From the NCBI RefSeq assembly GCF_033763495.1, contig NZ_JANRKL010000048.1, positions 10,533 through 74,532 on the forward strand: a stretch of 64,000 nucleotides of DNA. Reading direction: 5' to 3'. Positions 15,812 to 23,988 of this stretch are shown here, piece by piece. This DNA comes from Haliscomenobacter sp033763495. Its GTDB lineage: Bacteria > Bacteroidota > Bacteroidia > Chitinophagales > Saprospiraceae. The notes beneath the pieces were generated by a model, which was not told where the DNA came from, did not search any database, and saw only the letters and a program-made list of their open reading frames with translations. The stretch's first letter is position 1. Every line of letters begins with the position of its first letter. The position numbers and the translations under genes are program-made.

Positions 15812-17149
15812 ATGAAGGATTTTGTAGATGATTTGTACAGACGGGCTTCAGAAGATCCAGACATCCCCTTCAATGAGGAGGCATGGAACCGGATGGATCA
15901 AAAATTGGACTACGCAGCGCGGAAGCGCAGGAGGGGACTGTTTTGGCTATTCTTTTTATTGTTTGTTTCATTGAGTGCTGGTTTACTCTGGGGCATCCAG
16001 GGAATGGGTGCTTTTGAGCAAAAAGTTAAAAAAGAAAAATACACTGGCCCGGTTGCGGGAAATGAACAAACCAATCAAAAGAACAGGGTCAAGACAGAGC
16101 AAAATACCTCCCTGCAGGAAACTGAAAATATTCAAACGGAGGAATTCAGCGCGGATGTTGTCGCAGCTAAAGACCCAAAAGAACAAGAAAATGTGAACCA
16201 GGCGGGCAACCAAACGCCTATTCCCAAAACTGCACCACGCTTATTTGCACCCAAGCAGGGTCCTCGAAAGCAGGCTAAATCTTCGTCTGGAAATCGAACT
16301 GGCTCAGAAGTTTTAGCCAATCAGAAAAGCACCAAATTGGCCGAGGACCTTGCTGTTGTTTCAGCCAGGGAAAATGGAAGCAATAAAGTCCTTGATTCTC
16401 TTCTAAGGGATCATCAAGTTGATTTGGCCGCTCTTCAACTGGACATTTTACCCGGAGCAAGGGGATTGAACCCGATTCAATATACCAATTTACCGGAGGT
16501 AGATCAGACTATTCAAATCAATCCTGCAACAAAGCCTATTCCTGCCGCTAGATCCTGGGGCATCGGCCTGAGCGCTGGCCCTGATTTAGCCTCGGTGAAT
16601 GCCAATGGCAGTACTGCTTACGGCTTAAATGCTGGTTTGGCCTTTGATTACCGCCTTGGCAAACGTTGGGTGTTTCAGGCATCCGGGCAATATTTACTAA
16701 AAAACTACATCGCTGATCAGAAAGAATACGTTGCTCCAAAGGGTTTTTGGCCCACCCGTTCGTATCCAAACTCCACGGAAGGCACCTGTGATATGTTGCA
16801 ATGGAGTGTAGACTTGAGGTACAACTGGTTGGCCAAGCCCAAGTTTCAAAGTTTTGTATCCCTCGGATCTTCTTCCTGGACCATCCTGAAAGAGGAATAT
16901 GAATTTTATTACGCCAAAGATTATCCGGGATTGCTTTATCATTGGTCGAGCAGCCAGGATAAAAATTACTGGTTTTCCATGACCCAGATGGGGATTGGAA
17001 TTGAGAAGACCATTCGGCCAGGCTTAAGTTTGCAAGTCAATTGGTTTGCACAAATGCCCCTGAAAGGTGTGGGCAATGGAAAAGTGGAGATTTATTCCAG
17101 CGGTTTGGGCTTTATGGTGCACAAACAGATGGGAAAGTTGAAGAAGTGA
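15812..17149 (+). CDS. Membrane protein with anti-sigma-like N-terminus and beta-barrel-like C-terminus
   Basis: 445 residues. A cytosolic N-terminus (DDLYRRASEDPDIPFNEEAW) of the kind found in Bacteroidota proteins encoded after ECF sigma factors is followed by an RKRRR basic patch and one transmembrane helix (about 40-62; LFWLFFLLFVSLSAGLLWG). A low-complexity Gln/Asn/Lys/Thr-rich linker (about 65-240) leads to a ~200-residue C-terminal domain of alternating beta strands (WGIGLSAGPDLASVNANG, YGLNAGLAFDYRLGKRWVFQ) resembling outer-membrane-protein beta-barrel domains. Such a protein could span from sigma factor to cell envelope. Anti-sigma function is inferred from operon position and N-terminal style only. 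Confidence 0.8.
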   Translation: MKDFVDDLYRRASEDPDIPFNEEAWNRMDQKLDYAARKRRRGLFWLFFLLFVSLSAGLLWGIQGMGAFEQKVKKEKYTGPVAGNEQTNQKNRVKTEQNTSLQETENIQTEEFSADVVAAKDPKEQENVNQAGNQTPIPKTAPRLFAPKQGPRKQAKSSSGNRTGSEVLANQKSTKLAEDLAVVSARENGSNKVLDSLLRDHQVDLAALQLDILPGARGLNPIQYTNLPEVDQTIQINPATKPIPAARSWGIGLSAGPDLASVNANGSTAYGLNAGLAFDYRLGKRWVFQASGQYLLKNYIADQKEYVAPKGFWPTRSYPNSTEGTCDMLQWSVDLRYNWLAKPKFQSFVSLGSSSWTILKEEYEFYYAKDYPGLLYHWSSSQDKNYWFSMTQMGIGIEKTIRPGLSLQVNWFAQMPLKGVGNGKVEIYSSGLGFMVHKQMGKLKK

Positions 17150-17152
17150 AAC

Positions 17153-17578
17153 TCAAATCAAACTTGCCAAATCTACATTCAAAACATTCGAAAAAGAAGT
17201 ATTTTGAGTTTGAATTCCTTGCCCTTTCGTGTATTTCTGCCAGGAATTGCTGACATAATCGTACACAAAACCTTCTATGGTACCATAGTCAAACTCGTCG
17301 ATCAAACGTTGTACTTTTTTGAAATCATTTTTGACACCGTTGGGGTGGCAAACTTCAATGATTACAGGAGTTTGATAGGTTTTATTGTTGTACAAAGATA
17401 CATCAGGTACTGGACTGGTTTGGCCTTCATCAATCATGGTTTCGGGCAAGGGTTCTAGCTCAATGCTACCTTCATGGTAAAAAAGTATACCTAAACCAGT
17501 AGTTAATTTGCTGATGATTCTTTGGTGCTCTTTCGGAGCGTTTATGCCCATTTCCATTAATTGTTCTGGAAAAATCAT
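17153..17578 (-). CDS. Uma2-family (PD-(D/E)XK-like) protein, first copy
   Basis: 141 residues from MIFPEQLMEMG; an ATG 45 bp upstream exists but adds a non-family peptide. Uma2 features: a histidine-containing N-terminal helix (KEHQRIISKLTTGLGILF), PVPDVSLYNNK with the conserved Asp, and PVIIEVCHPNGVKNDFKKVQ containing the beta-strand Glu and the trailing lysines. Uma2 proteins are putative restriction-like nucleases of unknown role. The protein is shorter than the usual ~180-200 residues and may be degraded at the N-terminus. It ends 3 bp from the stop of the convergent membrane-protein gene. Confidence 0.8.
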   Translation of the reverse strand: MIFPEQLMEMGINAPKEHQRIISKLTTGLGILFYHEGSIELEPLPETMIDEGQTSPVPDVSLYNNKTYQTPVIIEVCHPNGVKNDFKKVQRLIDEFDYGTIEGFVYDYVSNSWQKYTKGQGIQTQNTSFSNVLNVDLASLI

Positions 17579-17632
17579 GATGGTACTTTTTTCAAAGTTA
17601 CGATCTATATGTTGATTACACAAGATGTAGGC

Positions 17633-18439
17633 TTAAAGTACAAGCAATTCATCTCCAATCCGCACGATTCCACTTTCCAAAGCTATCAAATTCATCCCGA
17701 ACAACACTTTATTTCCTTGGGTACGATAAGTCGCCAGCGTTTTGAGCGGATCGCCACCCTGATGGCGAATCCCAGTATTTTGATCTGTGGTGGTCAAAAT
17801 GCAGCGACCACAAGGCTTGATGCCTCGGAAAGACACTCCGCCAATCAACAGGTCGCTCCAGGTGTCCTCCTGATAAGCCGCAGCACCAGCAAATACAATA
17901 TTGGGTCTAAAACGATTCATCGGAACCGGTTCTGCCAGGCGTTGATTCAAATCGGCAAGAGAGTTTTCACCCAGCAACAAATAGGGGTAAGCGTCGGCAA
18001 AACTTACATTCATTGGCATTTGTACTCGCTCAGGCTCTACTTGCCTTGGTGAGTCATCAGGAAGATAAACCAAACGTATTTTTGATTCCAGTGCCTCACT
18101 CAACCAGGCATCGGCGGCATTGTCCACAGCCAGTGCTTCACAAAAGTCATCCCAGATTTGTACCGTAAATCGCTCAGTAGAGTCGGTCTGGAGAGGTATC
18201 TGGAGCAAGCCCAGTTCCGGTTTGGTTCGATGCCGAATGATTAAATGTTCAGGAGAAATTTCCGTTTCCAGCAAAGCCATGGCACCAAATTCCCGCTGGG
18301 TTAGGAATCGATTTTCCTCATTGATCAAGAGCCAGCGGCGATCATGTTGAAAGCCCCTTTCTGTAACCAGTGCTTCCTGAACGGCAATCCCTGCCAGTGA
18401 TTTGACGGGGTAAATATGGAGTTGGGTGATGCTGAACAT
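17633..18439 (-). CDS. MOSC-domain protein (mARC-like, molybdenum-cofactor sulfurase C-terminal type)
   Basis: 268 residues from MFSITQLHIYPVKSLAG; the frame stays open 117 bp further but the extra residues are non-conserved and would overlap the divergent kinase gene. The N-terminal MOSC_N beta-barrel (about 1-110; YPVKSLAGIAVQEALVTERG, HDRRWLLINEENRFLTQRE) is followed by the MOSC domain (about 120-268; ADAYPYLLLGENSLADLNQR, NRFRPNIVF). KPCGRCILTTTDQ carries the cysteine expected to bind the molybdenum cofactor. Relatives reduce N-hydroxylated compounds or transfer sulfur; the substrate here is unknown. It probably needs redox partners not encoded nearby. Confidence 0.88.
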   Translation of the reverse strand: MFSITQLHIYPVKSLAGIAVQEALVTERGFQHDRRWLLINEENRFLTQREFGAMALLETEISPEHLIIRHRTKPELGLLQIPLQTDSTERFTVQIWDDFCEALAVDNAADAWLSEALESKIRLVYLPDDSPRQVEPERVQMPMNVSFADAYPYLLLGENSLADLNQRLAEPVPMNRFRPNIVFAGAAAYQEDTWSDLLIGGVSFRGIKPCGRCILTTTDQNTGIRHQGGDPLKTLATYRTQGNKVLFGMNLIALESGIVRIGDELLVL

Positions 18440-18544
18440 AAATCGTTTGGTTTTAGGGTACCAAAGATATGGATTTACCCATTCATCAATTCGAATAAGC
18501 AGCAAAATTGTATCTTGCATTAGACTTCCAAAACCGCTGTGAGA

Positions 18545-20470
18545 ATGCGTACCCAAAAACTGATGATAATTTTGTGGTGTTGCCTACGTACCATGGTGGC
18601 GAGCTTTGGCCAAATAACTTTTGATGGTTTAATCCAAGCAAGTAACAATGCCTCGAACGATACCTTGCGCATCAATGCTTGCAATGAATTGGCTCGATTG
18701 TATATTCCCGATTCTCTGGCTTTAGCTGAAAATTGGGCAAATCAGGCCTACGCTCAGGCCCAAAAAATCAATTACACCAAAGGTCTAATTTATGCCGCCA
18801 AAAACAAAGGTTTAATTGCTGACTATCGCGGTGAGTTAAGCAAAGCGATCAACCATTATGATGCCGGAATCAAAATGTGTGCTCAATCCACAAAATGGGA
18901 AAAAGAACGGATTGATTTTATTGCCAATAAAGGGGTAGCTTATTATTTTGCCGGGGATATGGGGAAGGCAATCCAGTTTTACAGCATAGCAGAAAAAGCA
19001 TTATCCAAAGATCAAAGCAATCCTACCTATGCCAAGGTAATCAATAATTTAGCCAGTGTTTACCGGAATTTGAAAAGGTATCCTGACGCCATTCGGATGT
19101 ACAAAAAATCATTGTTCATCAAAAAACAAACCCTGGACAGCATTGGTATTGCGAATACCCTGAACAACATTGGCCTTTGTTATGCCTACCAGAATTTACC
19201 CCGGGAAAGTATCAAGTTCCTTACCCAGGCTCAAAATGCCTACCGTGCTATAGGGCAAACTTCTGATATGTTGAGTGTGAATGTTTCTCTTGCCGTCGCT
19301 TACAACGAGTTAGGACAATTGGTTAAAGCCAAAGCGTTATTGAAACAATCTATCCTTTTACCCAACTTAAAGCTCCCCGTTCACGACCTGACACAGGCCA
19401 AATTGTTGTATGCGAAAATCCTTTACGGCGACAAGGAATACCAGAAAGCACTGGGCGTTTTGCAAGAAATTGAACCGGAAATCCTTAAAACCAATTTTCT
19501 TAAAAGTAAGGTTACTTTTTATGAATGGAAGGCTTATGTGCTGAAAGCTTTACAAGAAAAAGATGCAGCATATCAAGCTTTGATTCAGCATAAATTTTAC
19601 CTGGATACCCTGAATGCGGAAGCCAAAATGAGTTTGGAAAAAGACATGGAGGCCAAATACCTCAACCAGGAGAAGGAAGCTCAAATCCAAATTCAAAAAT
19701 TGCAGATCCTGAAAAACAAAAGGGAACGACTGGTTTTTGTTTTTGCCATGCTGGTGCTCTTGCTTATTTTGGGCTTTGCTTATCGTTTATCCATGCAACG
19801 CAAAAGGGCCAATCAGCTATTGGGCGAAAAAAACAAGGTAATTCAACAAGCTCTGGAGGACAAAGAAACCTTGCTTAAAGAAATCCACCACCGGGTAAAA
19901 AACAACCTGCAAATCATTTCCTCCTTGTTGAGTTTGCAATCGCGGAGGGTCGAGGATCCCAAAGTTTTGGAAGCCATCCAAGATGGCCAGAATCGGGTAC
20001 AATCGATGGCTTTGATTCATCAAAACCTTTACCAGGATGAAAACCTTGTTAAAGTGGACGCCCAGCTTTACATCGATCAATTGATTGAAAATCTGGTCCG
20101 TAGTTACAACGTGAACCCGGACGGGGTTACTTTTTCCAAAAACATTGATGAGTTGACCCTCGATGTGGATACCCTCATTCCATTGGGTTTAATTTTAAAT
20201 GAACTGATCAGCAATACCCTGAAATACGCTTTTGAACCAAATAAACCGGGCCAGGCCTACTTGAGTTTGAAACAACAGGAAAACGGCCTGTTGCTAAAAA
20301 TAGCTGACAATGGCAAGGGGTTTCCACCCCATATTGACTTGAAAAGCTTAAAAAGTTTGGGGTTCCGCCTCATTTATTCCTTCACCAAAAAACTCAATGG
20401 TGTACTAAAAACCTGGAATGAGCAGGGCGCCCATGTAGAAATATTTATTCCACACTCAAAATTGAGCTGA
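18545..20470 (+). CDS. TPR-sensor histidine kinase (HisKA_2 type)
   Basis: 641 residues from the ATG at 18545; an in-frame GTG lies 6 bp earlier. Signal peptide (LMIILWCCLRTMVASFGQ), then a periplasmic array of TPR-like helical repeats (about 25-370; e.g. AKVINNLASVYRNLKRYPDAI, IANTLNNIGLCYAYQNL), a coiled coil, a transmembrane helix (about 396-414; VFVFAMLVLLLILGFAY), then HisKA_2 with EIHHRVKNNLQ (phospho-acceptor His449) and a HATPase_c domain (LGLILNELISNTLKYAF, IADNGKGFP). Ligand unknown. It overlaps the downstream response regulator by one base (TGATG), so the pair is translationally coupled. Confidence 0.94.
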   Translation: MRTQKLMIILWCCLRTMVASFGQITFDGLIQASNNASNDTLRINACNELARLYIPDSLALAENWANQAYAQAQKINYTKGLIYAAKNKGLIADYRGELSKAINHYDAGIKMCAQSTKWEKERIDFIANKGVAYYFAGDMGKAIQFYSIAEKALSKDQSNPTYAKVINNLASVYRNLKRYPDAIRMYKKSLFIKKQTLDSIGIANTLNNIGLCYAYQNLPRESIKFLTQAQNAYRAIGQTSDMLSVNVSLAVAYNELGQLVKAKALLKQSILLPNLKLPVHDLTQAKLLYAKILYGDKEYQKALGVLQEIEPEILKTNFLKSKVTFYEWKAYVLKALQEKDAAYQALIQHKFYLDTLNAEAKMSLEKDMEAKYLNQEKEAQIQIQKLQILKNKRERLVFVFAMLVLLLILGFAYRLSMQRKRANQLLGEKNKVIQQALEDKETLLKEIHHRVKNNLQIISSLLSLQSRRVEDPKVLEAIQDGQNRVQSMALIHQNLYQDENLVKVDAQLYIDQLIENLVRSYNVNPDGVTFSKNIDELTLDVDTLIPLGLILNELISNTLKYAFEPNKPGQAYLSLKQQENGLLLKIADNGKGFPPHIDLKSLKSLGFRLIYSFTKKLNGVLKTWNEQGAHVEIFIPHSKLS

Positions 20471-21084
20471 TGGCCAACATCCAAGTCCTCATTGTAGAAG
20501 ACGAACCATTGATCGCTGAGGATATTTGTGAACACCTGAGCAATGTAGATTATAGCGTATTAGCCATTGCCTACAACAAAAGCCAGGCGTTAAAGGTGCT
20601 GGAGCAACAAATTCCAGATATGATTCTTTTGGACATTAACTTGGGGGGGAATCTCGATGGCATTGAAATTGCCCACCTGATCAATCAAAAATACCAGGTA
20701 CCTTTCATCTTTTTAACTTCGTACGCCCACAAAAGTATTCTCGATCAAGCCAAAGTTACCTGGCCAATGGGCTATATTGTAAAGCCATTTTCTGAAAAAG
20801 ACCTTTTTTCAAGCATTGAAATAGCCCTGTATAATTTTTCACAAAATGCTCGACCACACAATTTAAACCTGGAACGGATTAATCAGGTGTTGCTTTCACC
20901 GCTCACCGAGAAAGAATTCCAGGCCCTTCAAGATATTTATCAGGGGCTTACCAATAAGCAAATGGCTGAAAAACAATTTGTTACTGTGAATACCATCAAG
21001 ACCCACCTGAAAAACCTTTATGACAAACTTGAGGTAGGATCTCGTTCTGAAGCGATGGCAAAACTCCGCAACCTGATTACCTGA
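20470..21084 (+). CDS. Response regulator with LuxR-type DNA-binding domain
   Basis: 204 residues. Receiver domain (about 1-120): acidic EDE at 10-12, phospho-acceptor Asp55 in ILLDINLGG, the Thr/Ser in FLTSYA, and Lys in YIVKPF. C-terminal LuxR-type helix-turn-helix (about 140-200): LTEKEFQALQDIYQGLTNKQ, TVNTIKTHLKNLYDKLEV. Partner of the TPR kinase directly upstream with a 1-bp overlap. The downstream 117-bp gap holds two overlapping short hairpins (GTGATT/AATCAC and CACCC/GGGTG, 21086-21112) that may end the transcript, though without a T-run. Confidence 0.95.
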   Translation: MANIQVLIVEDEPLIAEDICEHLSNVDYSVLAIAYNKSQALKVLEQQIPDMILLDINLGGNLDGIEIAHLINQKYQVPFIFLTSYAHKSILDQAKVTWPMGYIVKPFSEKDLFSSIEIALYNFSQNARPHNLNLERINQVLLSPLTEKEFQALQDIYQGLTNKQMAEKQFVTVNTIKTHLKNLYDKLEVGSRSEAMAKLRNLIT

Positions 21085-21201
21085 AGTGATTGTAAAATCA
21101 CCCATTTGGGTGAAGGAACTGAAAATTATTCCCAATAATTTTGATTCCTGTATTTCATGACCTAAAATGGTAAACCCATCAACCACATAACCCACATTCC
21201 G

Positions 21202-21756
21202 ATGAAAAAAAACATTTGTTTTGTTTTTGCCTGCATCCTGGTAAGTTTACAACTTATGGCCCAAAAAGAGCAGGAGCCTATTTGGTTGACCCTTAAACCC
21301 AACGAAGCTTTCAGTGTGAAAGGAAACCTGAAGGACGGTAAAATCATGCCCGACTTATCCTGGGCCTGGAATAGTGCCGTAGCTTGTTTTCCACAAACGC
21401 AGGCGCAAAAATTTACGGGAAAACATGTACTCTATGCCTTGGACCTGCCCAGTTTTTCTGAAATGGAGGTTTGGCTGGTACCAGCAGATGAGCAAGCCAA
21501 CTTTAGCATCTACGCTTACGAAGTAGGAAAGGTTGCAAACAACAACACGGTACCCAATTTGAGTTCGTGTATTCGTTGTGAAGCAGAACACAAGTGGGAT
21601 TACAAAAAGCGGGGCCAAACACAGGACCATACTCGCCGAATCCACGATATTTTAGCCATCAACAATCCTTATCAGGTCGTCATTGGAGTGGTTGGGGCCA
21701 ATGGGCTGCAAGAAGGAGACTTTACCTTGCATCTGAAAATCAATAAATCCAAATAA
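21202..21756 (+). CDS. Secreted protein of unknown function
   Basis: 184 residues with a signal peptide (KKNICFVFACILVSLQLMAQ; cleavage expected after MAQ). The mature protein has several Trp/Tyr-rich beta strands (FSEMEVWLVPADEQANFSIY, YQVVIGVVGANGLQEGDFTL) suggesting a small beta-sandwich, and two cysteines in SSCIRCEAEH that could form a disulfide or bind metal. No family recognised. It follows the two-component genes after 117 bp and could be one of their targets; that is speculation. Confidence 0.78.
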   Translation: MKKNICFVFACILVSLQLMAQKEQEPIWLTLKPNEAFSVKGNLKDGKIMPDLSWAWNSAVACFPQTQAQKFTGKHVLYALDLPSFSEMEVWLVPADEQANFSIYAYEVGKVANNNTVPNLSSCIRCEAEHKWDYKKRGQTQDHTRRIHDILAINNPYQVVIGVVGANGLQEGDFTLHLKINKSK

Positions 21757-21926
21757 ACGAATGCTTTATGGCGCAGGGCAATTGGACTTAAGTGCCTATT
21801 GCTGAGCGCCATAAAGACCTTTTTCAGTGGAGATCAAATAATATTCCGGACATAGTTATTAGCCCTGATAAAAAAAGCCCACCTTCACCGGGTATTCATC
21901 CAATAACTTGTGTTCAATCCAACTAC

Positions 21927-22505
21927 ATGTCAAAAACATCCCCATTGAAAAATGAGCTCCCTAGTGATGAAATCATTGTCAGTCAAACCCAGGCTTGGAT
22001 CAAAAAAGTAATCATTGCTTGTAATTTTTGCCCATTTGCGCAGCGCGAAGTCCAAAGAGGCAGTATCCGTTACCTGGTTGTTCATTCGGAAGACATAGAC
22101 GTTTGTATGGAAGCCATGTTTGCTGAATGTGGGCGCTTGGATGAAGATGAAAACATCGAAACCACCCTGGTGATTTTTCCAGGTGTATTTACCTCCTTCA
22201 AAGACTACCTTCTCCTGATCGAAAATTGTGAAGACATGCTTGTGGTCAATGATTATGAGGGCGTTTACCAGGTGGCAAGTTTTCATCAAGATTACCAGTT
22301 TGCAGGAACCCTTGTTGATGATGCTGCCAATTACACCAACCGTTCTTTGTATCCCATGCTGCATTTGTTGCGCGAAACCAGCATTGACCGTGCACTAGAC
22401 AATTTTCCCAACCCTGAAAATATTCCCCAACAGAACATTGAATACGCCCATAAAATGGGCCTCCAGCGGATGAAGCTGCTCCGGGACGCTTGTTGGAATG
22501 GCTAA
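21927..22505 (+). CDS. DUF1415-family protein
   Basis: 192 residues from MSKTSPLKNE; the frame is open 135 bp further upstream but that part is unlike the family. DUF1415 features: TQAWIKKVIIACNFCPFAQRE near the N-terminus with conserved Cys-x-x-Cys-Pro-Phe, TTLVIFPGVFTSFKDYL, VYQVASFHQDYQFAG, and the ending YPMLHLLRETSIDRAL. The family is of unknown biochemical function and usually stands alone. Cytosolic. It converges with the helicase gene, 12 bp between stops, without a visible terminator. Confidence 0.86.
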   Translation: MSKTSPLKNELPSDEIIVSQTQAWIKKVIIACNFCPFAQREVQRGSIRYLVVHSEDIDVCMEAMFAECGRLDEDENIETTLVIFPGVFTSFKDYLLLIENCEDMLVVNDYEGVYQVASFHQDYQFAGTLVDDAANYTNRSLYPMLHLLRETSIDRALDNFPNPENIPQQNIEYAHKMGLQRMKLLRDACWNG

Positions 22506-22517
22506 AACAAGCCGTGG

Positions 22518-23843
22518 TTAACGAACTACTTCAATTTTATACTTAGCACCTTTCATTTTTTCGCCCGCAATTTTTTTCAAGACCCCTTGCACTTTGTCTT
22601 TTTTCACCGCAACAAAAGACATGTGATCCAGCAATTCAATTTTGCCCAGGTCCTCTTTTCGCAGGTCACCTTTTTTTGACAAAAAACCAACGATGTCGGT
22701 TTTGCTGAGTTTGTCCTTTTTCCCTCCACTGACGTACAAAGTAGTCCAGGCGGGAGGTTCGGGTAAGGTGATTCCAGCAGGGATGTCAAAAATTTCTGGT
22801 ACACCAGGTAAATAATCAGGAAGTGTTTCTTCGGGAGGTAGAAGGACAAAAGCAGTTCCCCCGGCATGCATTCGGGCAGTACGGCCATTGCGGTGGACAA
22901 AATCGGCCCCTTTATCTGGCAATTCAAAATGAATGACGTTTCTTACTTCTGGAATGTCAAGTCCTCGTGCCGCCAAGTCAGAAGCGACGAGGATGGCAAT
23001 GCTGCCATTGCGGAATTTGACCAGTGTTTTTTCCCGATCCAATTGATCCAGCCCGCCGTGGAAAAACGAACTTTGTAAACCCTTATACCGCAGCAATTCT
23101 ACGCAGCGTTCAGTGGCATCGCGTTGGTTGCAAAAGACCAAGGTTTGTTCCGCCCCAATAACGCAAAGCAAAGCAAAGAGGGCATCCAGTTTGCCTTCAG
23201 CCGAAGTCATTACAGCCTTTACTTGTAGCCCATCGGTAGATTTATCTTCAACGTTGGTGAAATCCAAAATTTTAGGTGCCACAATCCCCGTGAACTTGGG
23301 AATGTGTTGCTTTTGACTGGCAGATACCAGGATGCGTTTTTCGATGTTGGGTAGTCCCACCACAATTTGCTCAATTTGCTCTTGAAAGCCGAGGGACAAA
23401 GACTTGTCGAACTCGTCCAGCACCAGCACCTTCAAATTTTTTGGATCGAAAGATTTGCGGGCCAGGTGTTCAATGAGGCGCCCTGGAGTGCCAATGAGCA
23501 GGGCAGGGGGCTGACTCAGGTTGCGGATTTCGGTTTGCATCGGATGCCCACCATAACAGGTGTTGACCTTGTACCCAGTAGACATTTTTTGCCAAACCCG
23601 CTCGATTTGGATGGCCAATTCGCGGGTTGGAGAGATGATAAGGCATTGCACTCCGACTTGTTCCTTTTGCAACAAGCTCAAAATAGGCAACAAAAAAGCA
23701 AGGGTTTTACCAGACCCCGTGGGTGCCAATAACATCAGGTTGGGTTCCTGGGGAATGTGTTGCAGGGATTTTTCCTGCATTTCGTTGAGCGCGTAGATGC
23801 CAAGTTTGAGGAGCATGGCATCCAGTGATTCATTGTTTTGCAT
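22518..23843 (-). CDS. DEAD-box ATP-dependent RNA helicase with DbpA-type RNA-binding domain
   Basis: 441 residues. Helicase motifs: APTGSGKT (40-47, Walker A), PTRELA, TPGRLIEH, DEFD in VLDEFDKSL (in place of DEAD), SAS in LVSASQKQ (in place of SAT), ASDLAARGLDIP, and HRNGRTAR. The C-terminal ~70 residues (KKDKLSKTDIVGFLSKKG, KIELLDHMSFVAV) match the DbpA RNA-binding domain, which directs E. coli DbpA to 23S rRNA helix 92. A role in large ribosomal subunit assembly is therefore likely. It diverges from the Hsp70 gene across 145 bp. Confidence 0.93.
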   Translation of the reverse strand: MQNNESLDAMLLKLGIYALNEMQEKSLQHIPQEPNLMLLAPTGSGKTLAFLLPILSLLQKEQVGVQCLIISPTRELAIQIERVWQKMSTGYKVNTCYGGHPMQTEIRNLSQPPALLIGTPGRLIEHLARKSFDPKNLKVLVLDEFDKSLSLGFQEQIEQIVVGLPNIEKRILVSASQKQHIPKFTGIVAPKILDFTNVEDKSTDGLQVKAVMTSAEGKLDALFALLCVIGAEQTLVFCNQRDATERCVELLRYKGLQSSFFHGGLDQLDREKTLVKFRNGSIAILVASDLAARGLDIPEVRNVIHFELPDKGADFVHRNGRTARMHAGGTAFVLLPPEETLPDYLPGVPEIFDIPAGITLPEPPAWTTLYVSGGKKDKLSKTDIVGFLSKKGDLRKEDLGKIELLDHMSFVAVKKDKVQGVLKKIAGEKMKGAKYKIEVVR

Positions 23844-23952
23844 GGGGCAAAGATACTGTTTTCGAGAAGAAACCTTAGGTTACTGCCCGTTTCCATGCAT
23901 TTATTGTTTTGGAAACCCAAACATTCCCCTTCGCAATGCTGTTTCAATTCCA

Positions 23953-23960
23953 TACTTTTG
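23953..23960 (+). promoter_or_regulatory. Candidate Bacteroidota promoter -7 box for the Hsp70 gene
   Basis: TACTTTTG fits the Bacteroidota TAnnTTTG -7 consensus and lies 28 bp before the ATG at 23989. A partial -33 element (TTCG) is found 19 bp upstream. Experimental start-site mapping is not available here. Confidence 0.5.
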
Positions 23961-23988
23961 CGACGCTTAAAAACAGGATTAGAACTTT

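Noticed and set aside
16050..16540. Gln/Asn/Lys-rich stretch as a possible frameshifted or repeat-derived gene
   Set aside because: It is the low-complexity periplasmic linker of the membrane protein at 15812-17149, in frame with both flanking domains.
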